Shown here: one piece after another, positions 45,446 to 54,303 of the stretch
How positions within the stretch are numbered: position 1 is the first letter of the stretch
Layout of the letters: each line of letters opens with the position of its first letter
Program-made: the position numbers and the translations under genes
Origin: Enterobacteriaceae bacterium UBA7338
GTDB taxonomy: Bacteria > Pseudomonadota > Gammaproteobacteria > Enterobacterales > Enterobacteriaceae
Direction: 5' to 3'
NCBI GenBank assembly: GCA_002480085.1
Contig: DKPJ01000001.1
Location: 136,259 to 200,258, forward strand
DNA length: 64,000 nucleotides
Notes under the pieces: generated by a model
Databases searched by the model: none
Told to the model about the DNA's origin: nothing
What the model saw: only the letters and a program-made list of their open reading frames with translations

Positions 45446-45811
45446 TTAACCTCTGTTTTCTCGTATTGCGATGACTTCATCCATTTGCTTGAAAAAGTCT
45501 TCAATAAGCTGGCCTGCCGATACAAACTCATAGGGATGACCTTTATCGTAGGGTGTGCGATGGAGATGGTCATACACAAGTCTTCCTGAATAATTGCCTT
45601 TTTTTGGCAATTTTATGCCATGCGCATTATCCATCCCAAACACTCGCGTATTGTACTTATCGTGGAGCGTTAAGCTGTACCGGATGCCGTGTGGGATAAA
45701 TGACATAGGTTTTACTTCCCAAACTTCAATTTTCCACCAACACCCATCATCCCGATATACCGTCGAGCCATGCAACGACAGTAGATAGTCTAAACCGTTA
45801 TCTCTTTCCAT
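45446..45811 (-). CDS. TumE-family probable toxin
   Basis: 121 residues resembling the TumE (DUF6516) toxin family: WWKIEVWEVKPMSF, GIRYSLTLHDKYNTRVFGMDNAHG, HLHRTPYDKGHPYEFVSAGQLIEDFFKQM. The compact beta-rich N-terminal part and the His-rich HRTPYDKGHPY stretch are typical of the family; the biochemical activity is not known to me. Inserted with its antitoxin between lepA and rseC, which are adjacent in E. coli. Confidence 0.75.
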   Translation of the reverse strand: MERDNGLDYLLSLHGSTVYRDDGCWWKIEVWEVKPMSFIPHGIRYSLTLHDKYNTRVFGMDNAHGIKLPKKGNYSGRLVYDHLHRTPYDKGHPYEFVSAGQLIEDFFKQMDEVIAIRENRG

Positions 45812-45921
45812 AGAGTTCCCCGTCAGGGTTATGACTGGATCATAACCCTAAAAACACGGAAGTCAAATGGTGGTAAGCAGGAAAGTTAAAACAGATAAAG
45901 TGAGTTGCGACTGCGCGAGGC

Positions 45922-46410
45922 TTAGTGCGAACGAGAACTGACGTCTGCCGGGGTAGCATCGACCCGCAGCAGATCCGGCGGCAGGCCTACGCTCAGAATA
46001 ATGGGCTGCCAGGCCTCGCGGGCGGCCAGCTTCGGTGAGAAAGCGCGGGCCAGCAGAAAGCCGCCTACCCCGCCCAGCACCGCACCGCCCATTGCTGCCA
46101 GGTCATAACCAAACAGCGTCTGGAACAGCGCAGCCATGATAAACAGCCCCACCAGCGGTGACATATAGACCAGCAGCGCAGAGCTAAGCAGGCTACCTTC
46201 GGCAATGCCCAGCTCGACCTTCTGCCCTACCACCAGCGGCTGCTCGCTGGGTACGGAAATGGTGTGTGTCATCTGCGGTCCCAGCTTGTTCAGGACCCGG
46301 CTGCCGCACCCTGCGCGTGAGGCGCAGCTGTTACAGGATGCTTTAACGTCACAGCTGACAACGGCTTCGCCATTGTGCCATGAAACGACGGTTGCCCACT
46401 CTTTGATCAT
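45922..46410 (-). CDS. rseC: RseC, inner-membrane Fe-S-linked protein of the rpoE operon
   Basis: 162 residues: four N-terminal cysteines (CDVKASCNSCASRAGC) typical of the RseC/MucC family, then two transmembrane helices (about 77-98 and 103-122). In E. coli it helps reduce SoxR with the Rsx complex. Starts within the rseB stop (ATGA overlap). Confidence 0.95.
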   Translation of the reverse strand: MIKEWATVVSWHNGEAVVSCDVKASCNSCASRAGCGSRVLNKLGPQMTHTISVPSEQPLVVGQKVELGIAEGSLLSSALLVYMSPLVGLFIMAALFQTLFGYDLAAMGGAVLGGVGGFLLARAFSPKLAAREAWQPIILSVGLPPDLLRVDATPADVSSRSH

Positions 46411-47360
46411 TGTGCTGCCCTGAACTTAATACTGTCTGCAATACGTTTTGCGGTCTGCGGCGGAAGCTCGCCGACCACGGTAATTTCTGCGTTATCCCGT
46501 ACGGTGGTGCTGACGGTACGACGCCCGGTACGCAGCATCTGATCGCTGCTGTTCTGATTAGCGCGGTTAACGTTGATCGAGAAGCTAAACAGCCCGTCAG
46601 AGAAGAGACGGGACTCGACCGGCATGTCGATGGTCGGCAGCTTGCGGCGGCTGCTGGAGACTTCGCTAAAGCCCTGCGGCAGCCAGCTGGCAGACCAGTT
46701 AAAATCGATCTTCTCCCCCGCCGGCACCGACAGCAGCGGCGGCAGGTTAGCTTTAGCGAGGCTCTCCATATTGCTCCCCACCCGATCGTTAACGGTGAAC
46801 GCCACGACGCGGAACTGCTCCAGCGTTTCGCCGTCGCGATCGAGCAGATCGACTCGCATGGGGAGTTTGGTTTCGGCATCCAGCCAGACGATATAGCTGT
46901 AGCGGGTACCGTCGCGAGCCACGACGCGGATCACCTCGCACAGGCGATCGGCGATCCGGGTACGGCCTACCGAGATAAAATCGTAGAAGGACGCCAGCCG
47001 TTTGAAATCGGTATATACCAGCGAGGGCAGTGAATCGACAATATAGTCGCCGGTCAGCGTAAACGGCTCCAGGCCTGGCTCGAAGTAGCTTATCTCGCTG
47101 CCGCGCTGCACGACCTCGCGACGCGGGCCATCCATCTGCAACAGCTGGGCGAGAGGCTGGTTTTCAAGACGGGCGTGCCGGTAGCGTAACGACTCGACGC
47201 CCTGCTTGTTGATGCTGACAAAAGACAGCTCGTAATTGAGAGACTGGCTGGCCAGATTCATCTGCTGCAACAACGCCCCGGAGGTAACATCAGCCGAGGC
47301 GTTAGCAGAAAACAGCAGACTACCGGCCATGAGAGACATGGCACACCAAAGTTGCTTCAT
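46407..47360 (-). CDS. rseB: RseB, periplasmic regulator of sigmaE
   Basis: 317 residues with a signal peptide (MKQLWCAMSLMAGSLLFSANASA) and a two-domain MucB/RseB fold. It binds RseA and mislocalised lipoproteins or LPS, shielding RseA from DegS. Its first base overlaps the rseA stop codon. Confidence 0.96.
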   Translation of the reverse strand: MKQLWCAMSLMAGSLLFSANASADVTSGALLQQMNLASQSLNYELSFVSINKQGVESLRYRHARLENQPLAQLLQMDGPRREVVQRGSEISYFEPGLEPFTLTGDYIVDSLPSLVYTDFKRLASFYDFISVGRTRIADRLCEVIRVVARDGTRYSYIVWLDAETKLPMRVDLLDRDGETLEQFRVVAFTVNDRVGSNMESLAKANLPPLLSVPAGEKIDFNWSASWLPQGFSEVSSSRRKLPTIDMPVESRLFSDGLFSFSINVNRANQNSSDQMLRTGRRTVSTTVRDNAEITVVGELPPQTAKRIADSIKFRAAQ

Positions 47361-48010
47361 TACTGCGATTGCGTTCCTAAAGTTTGGATTCCTGGCACCT
47401 GGACAGCGGCCTGCTGGGTTTGCGCCTGCTCAAACTGAAGCTGTTCGGAGTGCAGACGGCGCTGCAGCTCATAGTCCTGCAGCATCGCGTTGATACGGCG
47501 GCGCTGCTCCTGAACCTGCTGCTGTTGACCCGCATCGGCGGTGGCATCCGACGGTACGCCCAGGCTTACCGGGCTGGCTTTACCCATCATAGGAAGCGTG
47601 TTAAATACCGGCGCTTCGGGCTGCTGGGCAGTGTCGGATGGGCTGTTATAGTGCTGCACGCCTACGATAACGGCAAGCGAAACGCAGGCGGCCACGCCCA
47701 TTTGGGTGATTTGGCTGGCCCAGGGGCGCACTTTGGTCCAGAACGGCATCTTCTGCCACTGCTGTGGCGCAGGCTGGGATTCCGGGATCAATGGCGTTGT
47801 CTGCCGTACCGGTTCGTCGGCAATGGCGGCCATGACGCGGCTCGAGATATCGAAATGGATGACGTCGGCAGTGTCACCGCGTAAAGCGTCACGCACCAGG
47901 TGATAACGCTCCCAGGTTTGCTGCATTTCCGGATCGCGAGACAGCTCCTTGAGCAGCTCGGTATCCAGCGTCTCACCATCCATCAAAGCGGAAAGCTTTT
48001 CTTTCTGCAT
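47360..48010 (-). CDS. rseA: RseA, anti-sigmaE factor
   Basis: 216 residues from MQKEKLSALMDGE; upstream in-frame codons run into rpoE. The N-terminal cytoplasmic domain (1-90) binds RpoE, a single membrane helix spans about 100-118 (VAACVSLAVIVGVQHY), and a periplasmic tail binds RseB and is cut by DegS. 31 bases after rpoE. Confidence 0.96.
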   Translation of the reverse strand: MQKEKLSALMDGETLDTELLKELSRDPEMQQTWERYHLVRDALRGDTADVIHFDISSRVMAAIADEPVRQTTPLIPESQPAPQQWQKMPFWTKVRPWASQITQMGVAACVSLAVIVGVQHYNSPSDTAQQPEAPVFNTLPMMGKASPVSLGVPSDATADAGQQQQVQEQRRRINAMLQDYELQRRLHSEQLQFEQAQTQQAAVQVPGIQTLGTQSQ

Positions 48011-48041
48011 GCCTAATACCTTTTCCAGTATCCCGCTATCG

Positions 48042-48617
48042 TCAACGCCTGATAAGCGGTTGAACTTTATTATCAATTGCTTCCCGAGCGCGGAAGATAC
48101 GGGAACGTACCGTACCTACCGGGCAGTCCATAATGGCGGCTATCTCTTCATAGCTAAGGCCATCCAGCTCCCGTAAGGTAATTGCCATACGTAAATCTTC
48201 CGGAAGCGATTCAATGGTTCGGAAAACTATTTGTCTCAGTTCTTCTGACAACATTAAGTTCTCAGGGTTCGAAATTTCTTTCAGCGCCCCACCGTTTTCG
48301 TAGTTTTCTGCTTCTATAGCATCAACATCGCTGGACGGCGGACGGCGACCCTGAGCGACCAGGTAATTCTTGGCGGTATTGACCGCAATACGGTACAGCC
48401 AGGTGTAAAAAGCGCTATCTCCCCGGAATGAATCCAGCGCGCGATAGGCCTTAATAAAAGACTCTTGTGCCACATCGGGAACGTCGCCCGACGGCACATA
48501 ACGGGAAACCAGACTCGCTACTTTATGCTGGTAGCGGACCACCAGTAAGTTAAAGGCTTTCTGATCTCCCTTCTGGACCCGTTCGACGAGGACCTGATCC
48601 GTTAACTGCTCGCTCAT
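48042..48617 (-). CDS. rpoE: RpoE, envelope-stress sigma factor
   Basis: ECF sigma factor of 191 residues from MSEQLTDQVLVERVQKGD. Region 2 includes DVAQESFIKAYRALDSFRGDSAFYTWLYRIAVNTAKN; region 4 has LSYEEIAAIMDCPVGTVRSRIFRAR. Autoregulated from a sigmaE-type promoter in front of it. Its start overlaps the stop of a short leader ORF. Confidence 0.98.
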   Translation of the reverse strand: MSEQLTDQVLVERVQKGDQKAFNLLVVRYQHKVASLVSRYVPSGDVPDVAQESFIKAYRALDSFRGDSAFYTWLYRIAVNTAKNYLVAQGRRPPSSDVDAIEAENYENGGALKEISNPENLMLSEELRQIVFRTIESLPEDLRMAITLRELDGLSYEEIAAIMDCPVGTVRSRIFRAREAIDNKVQPLIRR

Positions 48618-48694
48618 CCGAGGTAATGTCTCCCCAAACCTAATATCCACGCGTAATCGAAACGCCACTCCCACACAGCACTCTGAGCAAGCAT
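48614..48694 (-). CDS. 26-codon leader ORF coupled to rpoE (RseD-like)
   Basis: ATG at 48694 encodes MLAQSAVWEWRFDYAWILGL plus 6 residues and ends in TGA overlapping the rpoE ATG (ATGA). A leader peptide RseD controls rpoE translation in E. coli, so a coupled role is plausible. No in-frame start codon exists further upstream before a TAA. The ATG coincides with the expected start point of the sigmaE promoter, so from that promoter it would be leaderless. Confidence 0.55.
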   Translation of the reverse strand: MLAQSAVWEWRFDYAWILGLGRHYLG

Positions 48695-48698
48695 GTGG

Positions 48699-48726
48699 TT
48701 AGAGAGACTTTTTCGGCAAAAGTTCC
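48699..48726 (-). promoter_or_regulatory. SigmaE-dependent promoter of rpoE-rseABC
   Basis: Minus strand GGAACTT, then exactly 16 bases, then TCTAA: the full sigmaE consensus with standard spacing. Predicted start near 48692-48694. It gives positive feedback on rpoE. The remaining rpoE-nadB gap (384 bases in all) holds other promoters; no other gene seen. Confidence 0.92.
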
Positions 48727-48976
48727 GTTACGCCTTTGTTTTTGTGTATCGTTTCGCAGACCGCTCGTTATGACTCATTATAAGTCTACTGACGCTAAAC
48801 TATGCACGTTGCATAGAAGAAAAGCCTTTTATACCGTCAGCAGAGTAACGCAACCCCGCTTTTTTTTCACCACAAAACTGATTTAGCGCGTTTCCCGTCT
48901 CGCTGTTTAGCCTGTACAACCCTATTTAAAAAAACAGGTGCTTTATACGGCTTTTGGATCTATGCTGGCCCTATCC

Positions 48977-48994
48977 TGTTTAGTAAATTAAACA
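48977..48994 (+). promoter_or_regulatory. NadR operator of nadB
   Basis: TGTTTA-GTAAAT-TAAACA is an exact NadR box (TGTTTA-N6-TAAACA), ending 7 bases before the nadB start codon. NadR bound here represses NAD synthesis when NAD is plentiful. Confidence 0.92.
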
Positions 48995-49001
48995 CACTAT
49001 C

Positions 49002-50627
49002 ATGAACACGACTCCCGATCTCTCCTGTGATGTGCTAGTTATTGGCAGCGGCGCTGCCGGTCTCTCCCTGGCGCTGCGTCTGGCGCAAAACCATAGCGTG
49101 ATTGTTCTCAGTAAAGGTCCCGTTAGCGAAGGCTCAACCCTCTATGCGCAGGGTGGTATCGCCGCCGTATTTGATCAAACGGACAGCATTAGCTCGCACG
49201 TAGAAGACACGCTGATAGCGGGCGCGGGTATCGTCGATCGCCATGCGGCTGAGTTTGTCGCCAGTAACGCCCGGCCCTGCGTGCAGTGGCTGATCGATCA
49301 GGGCGTACTGTTCGACACCCACGTTCAGCCTAACGGTGAAGAGAGCTACCACCTGACCCGCGAGGGCGGACACAGCCATCGCCGGATCCTGCACGCCGCC
49401 GACGCTACCGGCAAAGCGGTCGAGACAACGCTGGTAAGCCAGGCCCTGAGCCATCCTAATATTCATGTGCTTGAGCGCAGCAACGCCGTAGACCTGATTA
49501 TCTCCGATAAAATTGGCCTCTCCGGCCCGCGCCGGACGGTGGGCGCATGGGTATGGAACCGCAATCGCGAGGCGGTAGAGACCTGCCGCGCAAAAGCGGT
49601 GGTGCTGGCGACGGGAGGTGCATCAAAGGTCTATCAGTACACGACCAACCCGGATATCGCCTCCGGGGACGGTATCGCCATGGCCTGGCGCGCAGGCTGC
49701 CGGGTTGCCAACCTCGAATTTAACCAGTTTCACCCCACTGCCCTCTTCCATCCCCAGGCGCGTAATTTTCTGCTCACCGAGGCGCTGCGCGGCGAAGGGG
49801 CATACCTTAAACGCCCCGACGGCACGCGATTTATGCCCGACTTCGATCCTCGTGGCGAGCTGGCCCCGCGCGACGTGGTGGCCAGAGCGATCGACCATGA
49901 GATGAAGCGTCTCGGCGCGGACTGCATGTACCTGGATATCAGCCATAAGCCAGAGGCCTTTATTCGCCAGCACTTCCCGATGATCTATGAGAAGCTGCTC
50001 GGCCTGGGTATCGACCTGACGAAAGAGCCGGTGCCCATCGTGCCGGCGGCACACTACACCTGCGGCGGCGTGATGGTGGATGATGCGGGCCGCACCGACG
50101 TTGACGGACTGTATGCCATCGGCGAGGTGAGCTATACCGGCCTGCACGGCGCGAACCGCATGGCATCCAACTCGCTGCTGGAGTGTCTGGTCTACGGCTG
50201 GTCAGCGGCCGAGGATATTGCCGGACGGCTTCCTGCCGTACCGGAGACCGCAATGCTCCCCGACTGGGATGAGAGCCAGGTAGAGGATCCGGATGAGCGG
50301 GTTATTATTCAGCATAACTGGCACGAGCTGCGCCTGCTGATGTGGGACTACGTGGGGATTGTACGCACCAGCAAGCGGCTGGAGCGCGCCCTGCGGCGGA
50401 TCCAGATGCTGCAGCAGGAGATTGATGAGTACTACGCTAACTTCCGCGTCTCCAACAACCTGCTGGAGCTGCGCAACCTGGTGCAGGTGGCGGAGCTGAT
50501 TGTTCGCTGCGCCATGGCGCGCAAGGAGAGCCGGGGGCTGCACTACACGCTCGACTACCCGGAACCGCTGGCTGAATCCGGGCCGTCGGTGCTCGCTCCG
50601 CGCAACTATATAAAGAGAACGACATAA
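49002..50627 (+). CDS. nadB: NadB, L-aspartate oxidase
   Basis: Flavoenzyme making iminoaspartate, the first step of NAD synthesis. 541 residues: FAD-binding DVLVIGSGAAGLSLALRLA, the succinate-dehydrogenase-like segments YAQGGIAAVF, HTREGGHSHRRI-type loop and HYTCGGVMVDDAGRTDVDGLY, and a C-terminal helical domain. Controlled by the NadR box; tail to tail with trmN6. Confidence 0.98.
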   Translation: MNTTPDLSCDVLVIGSGAAGLSLALRLAQNHSVIVLSKGPVSEGSTLYAQGGIAAVFDQTDSISSHVEDTLIAGAGIVDRHAAEFVASNARPCVQWLIDQGVLFDTHVQPNGEESYHLTREGGHSHRRILHAADATGKAVETTLVSQALSHPNIHVLERSNAVDLIISDKIGLSGPRRTVGAWVWNRNREAVETCRAKAVVLATGGASKVYQYTTNPDIASGDGIAMAWRAGCRVANLEFNQFHPTALFHPQARNFLLTEALRGEGAYLKRPDGTRFMPDFDPRGELAPRDVVARAIDHEMKRLGADCMYLDISHKPEAFIRQHFPMIYEKLLGLGIDLTKEPVPIVPAAHYTCGGVMVDDAGRTDVDGLYAIGEVSYTGLHGANRMASNSLLECLVYGWSAAEDIAGRLPAVPETAMLPDWDESQVEDPDERVIIQHNWHELRLLMWDYVGIVRTSKRLERALRRIQMLQQEIDEYYANFRVSNNLLELRNLVQVAELIVRCAMARKESRGLHYTLDYPEPLAESGPSVLAPRNYIKRTT

Positions 50628-50633
50628 AGAGAA

Positions 50634-51371
50634 CTACATAAAGAGATAGAAAGCCTGGGTCAGCGCCGTATAGTCATCAGAGTAGCGCTGATCCGCCCCA
50701 CGGATGGTCATTCGATCGCTAAAGCACTCTCCCTGGGTTGGGGAGAAAGCCAGCAGCACGCGGTGCGGCAGACGGCTTTCGTTATCGGCAACGTCGGTGC
50801 GCAGGCGCAGATGCCAGCCGGTCTCCAGCGCCTTCTGCGTAAAGAGATTGCCCAGCCCCTCCGGCAGCACCACGCATAAAAACCCCTCTTCCGTGATGCA
50901 CTCGGCGGCGCAGGCCAGCAGCGCGCCGTGATCCAGAGAGACGGTATAGCGCGCCTGCTCCCGCTGCGGCGTGCCGCACTCGACCCCTTTTTCATAGTAG
51001 GGAGGATTGCTGACGATCAGATCGTAGCGGCTGGTGCGCTCGTTGACCCACTGCTGAATGTCGGCGGTATGGATTTGAATGCGATCCGCCCACGGTGACT
51101 CGCCCACGTTCTCCTGCGCCTGCTGGGCGGCGTCCGCGTCCAGCTCCACGGCGTCAATGCTCACCGCCTCTCCGGTACGCTGGGCCAGCATCAACGCCAG
51201 CAACCCGCTGCCGGTACCGATATCGAGGATGCGCTTAACCCCGGCAACCGGAGACCATGCGCCGAGTAGAATACCGTCGGTGCCGACCTTCATGGCACAT
51301 CTGTCATGGGCAATAAAAAACTGTTTAAACGTAAATCCATTACGACGCAGCTGCGCTTTGCTGTGGGGCAT
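50634..51371 (-). CDS. trmN6: TrmN6, tRNA1(Val) (adenine(37)-N6)-methyltransferase
   Basis: SAM-dependent enzyme giving m6A37 in tRNA1-Val. 245 residues from MPHSKAQLRRNGFTFKQFF, equal to E. coli YfiC; upstream in-frame codons lie in the srmB promoter. SAM motif ILDIGTGSGLLALMLAQR and catalytic NPPYY are present. Confidence 0.95.
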   Translation of the reverse strand: MPHSKAQLRRNGFTFKQFFIAHDRCAMKVGTDGILLGAWSPVAGVKRILDIGTGSGLLALMLAQRTGEAVSIDAVELDADAAQQAQENVGESPWADRIQIHTADIQQWVNERTSRYDLIVSNPPYYEKGVECGTPQREQARYTVSLDHGALLACAAECITEEGFLCVVLPEGLGNLFTQKALETGWHLRLRTDVADNESRLPHRVLLAFSPTQGECFSDRMTIRGADQRYSDDYTALTQAFYLFM

Positions 51372-51502
51372 TATTAACAATCCAACTAACGAAACCGATG
51401 TAGGATAGGGTAAAGCCGCCAGGCGGGAAAGCGTTATCCACACAAACAGATGAAGATTGCAGCCATAACGTCTATAATCAGCGCCCCACACAGAGGTAGA
51501 AC

Positions 51503-52825
51503 ATGACTGTAACGACTTTTTCCGAACTCGAACTCGATGAAAGCCTGCTGGACGCGCTCCAGGAGAAAGGCTTCACACGCCCAACTGCCATTCAGGCGGC
51601 TGCTATTCCGCCTGCGCTGGAGGGCCGCGATGTACTCGGTTCCGCGCCTACCGGCACGGGGAAAACGGCGGCATACCTGCTGCCTGCGTTGCAGCACCTG
51701 ATCGATTTTCCACGTAAGAAATCCGGACCGCCGCGTATTCTTATCCTGACGCCTACCCGTGAGCTGGCGATGCAGGTCGCCGAGCACGCCCGTGAGCTGT
51801 CGGCAAATACCCATCTGGATATCGCCACCATTACCGGCGGCGTGGCCTATATGAACCACGCTGAAGTATTCAGCGAGAACCAGGATATTGTGGTCGCGAC
51901 GACTGGCCGCCTGATGCAGTACATCAAAGAAGAGAACTTTGACTGCCGCGCCGTAGAGACGCTGATCCTTGATGAAGCGGACCGCATGCTGGAGCTGGGT
52001 TTCGCCCAGGATATCGAGCACATTGCCGGAGAGACGCGCTGGCGCAAGCAGACTATGCTCTTCTCCGCCACGCTGGAAGGCAATGCCGTGAAGGACTTTG
52101 CCGAACGCCTGCTGGAAGATCCGGTCGAGGTATCTGCGACGCCGTCTACCCGCGAGCGTAAAAAGATCCACCAGTGGTACTACCGTGCGGATAACTTTGA
52201 GCATAAAACAGCCCTGCTGCAGCACCTGCTCAAGCAGGACGATGCGACCCGCACCATCGTGTTTGTCCGCAAGCGCGAGCGCGTACACGAGCTGGCAGAG
52301 CTGCTGCGTAACGCCGGCATCAATAACTGCTATCTTGAGGGCGAGATGGCGCAGGTGAAGCGTACCGAAGGTATCAAACGCCTGACCGAAGGCCGGGTAA
52401 ATGTGCTGATCGCCACCGACGTTGCCGCACGCGGGATCGATATTCCCGACGTGAGCCACGTGATTAACTTTGACATGCCGCGCAGCGGTGATATCTATCT
52501 GCACCGTATTGGCCGCACCGGCCGTGCCGGACGCAAAGGCACCGCCATTTCGCTGGTCGAGGCCCATGACCACCTGCTGCTGCAGAAAATTGGCCGCTAC
52601 GTTGATGAGCCGCTGAAGGCACGCGTTATTGACGAGCTGCGTCCAACCACCCGTGCGCCGAGTGAAAAAATGACGGGCAAACCGTCGAAGAAGGCGCTGG
52701 CTAAGCGCGCAGAGAGAAAAGAGAAAGAGAAAGAGAAGCCGCGCGTGAAGCAGCGCCATCGCGATACCAAAAACATTGGTAAGCGTCGTAAGCCAAGCGG
52801 CTCTCAGGAGTCTTCAAACGATTAA
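51503..52825 (+). CDS. srmB: SrmB, DEAD-box RNA helicase for 50S assembly
   Basis: 440 residues: Q motif FTRPTAIQ, Walker A APTGTGKT, PTREL, DEAD in LILDEADRMLELGF, SAT, and HRIGRTGRAGRKG in the second RecA domain, then a basic, Lys/Glu-rich tail (from about residue 385). It works early in large-subunit assembly. Confidence 0.97.
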   Translation: MTVTTFSELELDESLLDALQEKGFTRPTAIQAAAIPPALEGRDVLGSAPTGTGKTAAYLLPALQHLIDFPRKKSGPPRILILTPTRELAMQVAEHARELSANTHLDIATITGGVAYMNHAEVFSENQDIVVATTGRLMQYIKEENFDCRAVETLILDEADRMLELGFAQDIEHIAGETRWRKQTMLFSATLEGNAVKDFAERLLEDPVEVSATPSTRERKKIHQWYYRADNFEHKTALLQHLLKQDDATRTIVFVRKRERVHELAELLRNAGINNCYLEGEMAQVKRTEGIKRLTEGRVNVLIATDVAARGIDIPDVSHVINFDMPRSGDIYLHRIGRTGRAGRKGTAISLVEAHDHLLLQKIGRYVDEPLKARVIDELRPTTRAPSEKMTGKPSKKALAKRAERKEKEKEKPRVKQRHRDTKNIGKRRKPSGSQESSND

Positions 52826-52826
52826 T

Positions 52827-52858
52827 AAAAAAGCCGGGTGATAAACCCGGCTTTTTTT
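52827..52858. terminator. Bidirectional terminator between srmB and grcA
   Basis: AAGCCGGGT-gataa-ACCCGGCTT flanked by A6 on the left and T7 on the right, so it serves both convergent genes. Confidence 0.95.
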
Positions 52859-52868
52859 ATCAGGCCTG

Positions 52869-53252
52869 TTACAGGCTTTCAGTAAAGGTACGAGCGATAA
52901 CGTCGCGCTGCTGCTCTGGCGTTAGGGAGTTAAAGCGCACCGCATAGCCTGATACACGGATGGTCAGCTGCGGATATTTTTCCGGGTGCTCAACCGCATC
53001 AAGCAGGGTTTCGCGACGCAGTACGTTAACGTTCAGGTGCTGGCCACCCTCGACGCGAACCTGCGGCTGGACTTCCATCGGTACTTCGCGATACTCAATG
53101 TTGCCCAGCTGGTCAACCGCAACCACGTCATCTTCTGCATAACCGGCTTTGGCACACACGCAGCGCGCTTCGCCTTTTTCGCTGTCGAGCAGCCAGAAAG
53201 AGTTCAGCAGGTCGTCGTTTGCCGCTTTGGTGATCTGGATACCTGTAATCAT
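52869..53252 (-). CDS. grcA: GrcA, autonomous glycyl radical cofactor
   Basis: 127 residues. The C-terminal part resembles pyruvate formate-lyase and carries the glycyl radical site Gly102 in TIRVSGYAVRF. It replaces the oxygen-damaged C-terminus of PFL, restoring activity. Two FNR sites lie upstream. Confidence 0.97.
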   Translation of the reverse strand: MITGIQITKAANDDLLNSFWLLDSEKGEARCVCAKAGYAEDDVVAVDQLGNIEYREVPMEVQPQVRVEGGQHLNVNVLRRETLLDAVEHPEKYPQLTIRVSGYAVRFNSLTPEQQRDVIARTFTESL

Positions 53253-53358
53253 ATGATGCCTCCGGGCGTCTTAATTTATTGTGTCGGCCATATCCCGGCC
53301 AATTGGTAAAACCATTGTTGCCTGACTGTCTATATACCAGCCAAATCGCGGCCATTCT

Positions 53359-53425
53359 TTGATTTACATCAATAAAAACCCTACACCAAAAGTGGTCATA
53401 AAGGGAAATAGTTGTTTTATATCAA
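53359..53425 (-). promoter_or_regulatory. Two FNR sites in the grcA promoter
   Basis: TTGATTTACATCAA (53359-53372) is a perfect FNR site (TTGAT-N4-ATCAA); TTGTTTTATATCAA (53412-53425) has one mismatch. Centres are 53 bp apart, the same separation as the E. coli yfiD sites at about -40.5 and -93.5. Expect maximal expression under low oxygen. The remaining grcA-ung gap (313 bases) holds the ung promoter and nothing else I can name. Confidence 0.9.
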
Positions 53426-53565
53426 GTTACGCATTTCGCCAGTCTAAAAATACTCTGCAAATTTTCAATTTTTTTTAGGCTTATCTCTCCGTTTTTGCCC
53501 ATACATTTTATTCCCGCGAAAGAAGCGGTTAAGCTTAGGATCATCAAAAGAGGCAGGAGATCGGA

Positions 53566-54255
53566 ATGACCACTTCGCAAACATGGCACGACGTGCTGGC
53601 TGAAGAGAAAAAGCAGCCCTACTTTACCAATACGCTTAACGCAGTCGCCGCCGAACGCGAGGCTGGCGTGACGGTTTATCCGCCGCAGAAAGATGTATTT
53701 AACGCTTTTCGCTTCACCGAGCTGGGGGATGTGAAGGTGGTGATCCTAGGCCAGGATCCCTATCACGGGCCAGGACAGGCGCACGGCCTCGCCTTCTCCG
53801 TACGCCCCGGCGTCGCCACGCCCCCGTCGCTGCTGAATATGTATAAGGAGCTGGAGAAATCGATTCCAGGATTCAGCCGCCCGGCACATGGCTACCTTGA
53901 GAGCTGGGCGCGCCAGGGGGTGCTGCTGCTCAACACGGTGTTAACCGTACGCGCAGGCCAGGCGCACTCGCATGCCAGCCTCGGCTGGGAGACCTTTACC
54001 GATAAGGTAATTACCCTGATTAACGAGCACCGTGAGAACGTGGTGTTTTTGCTGTGGGGATCCCACGCACAGAAGAAAGGCGCGATTATTGACGGCCAGC
54101 GCCATCATATTCTGAAAGCACCCCACCCTTCACCGCTGTCGGCGCACCGGGGCTTTTTTGGCTGTAACCACTTTGTGTTAGCTAACGAGTGGCTGGAGCA
54201 ACACGGCGAGAAGCCGATTGACTGGATGCCGGTTCTGCCGGCAGAGAGTGAGTAG
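53566..54255 (+). CDS. ung: Ung, uracil-DNA glycosylase
   Basis: Excises uracil from DNA. 229 residues with catalytic Asp64 in VVILGQDPYHGPGQAHG and the DNA-intercalation motif HPSPLSAHRGFFG with the second catalytic His. Confidence 0.98.
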   Translation: MTTSQTWHDVLAEEKKQPYFTNTLNAVAAEREAGVTVYPPQKDVFNAFRFTELGDVKVVILGQDPYHGPGQAHGLAFSVRPGVATPPSLLNMYKELEKSIPGFSRPAHGYLESWARQGVLLLNTVLTVRAGQAHSHASLGWETFTDKVITLINEHRENVVFLLWGSHAQKKGAIIDGQRHHILKAPHPSPLSAHRGFFGCNHFVLANEWLEQHGEKPIDWMPVLPAESE

Positions 54256-54263
54256 CAAATGAG

Positions 54264-54297
54264 TCAGGCCCGGCGGCGCGATGCCTGCCGGGCCTGA
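54264..54297. terminator. Hairpin between convergent ung and yfiF
   Basis: TCAGGCCCGGC / GCCGGGCCTGA, 11-bp perfect stem with a 12-base loop, REP-like, without a U-run on either strand. It probably protects or ends both transcripts. Confidence 0.65.
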
Positions 54298-54303
54298 GGA
54301 GTA

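Noticed and set aside
48695..48886. 63-codon plus-strand ORF in the rpoE-nadB gap
   Set aside because: It runs antisense through the sigmaE promoter, lacks a ribosome site and resembles no family I know.
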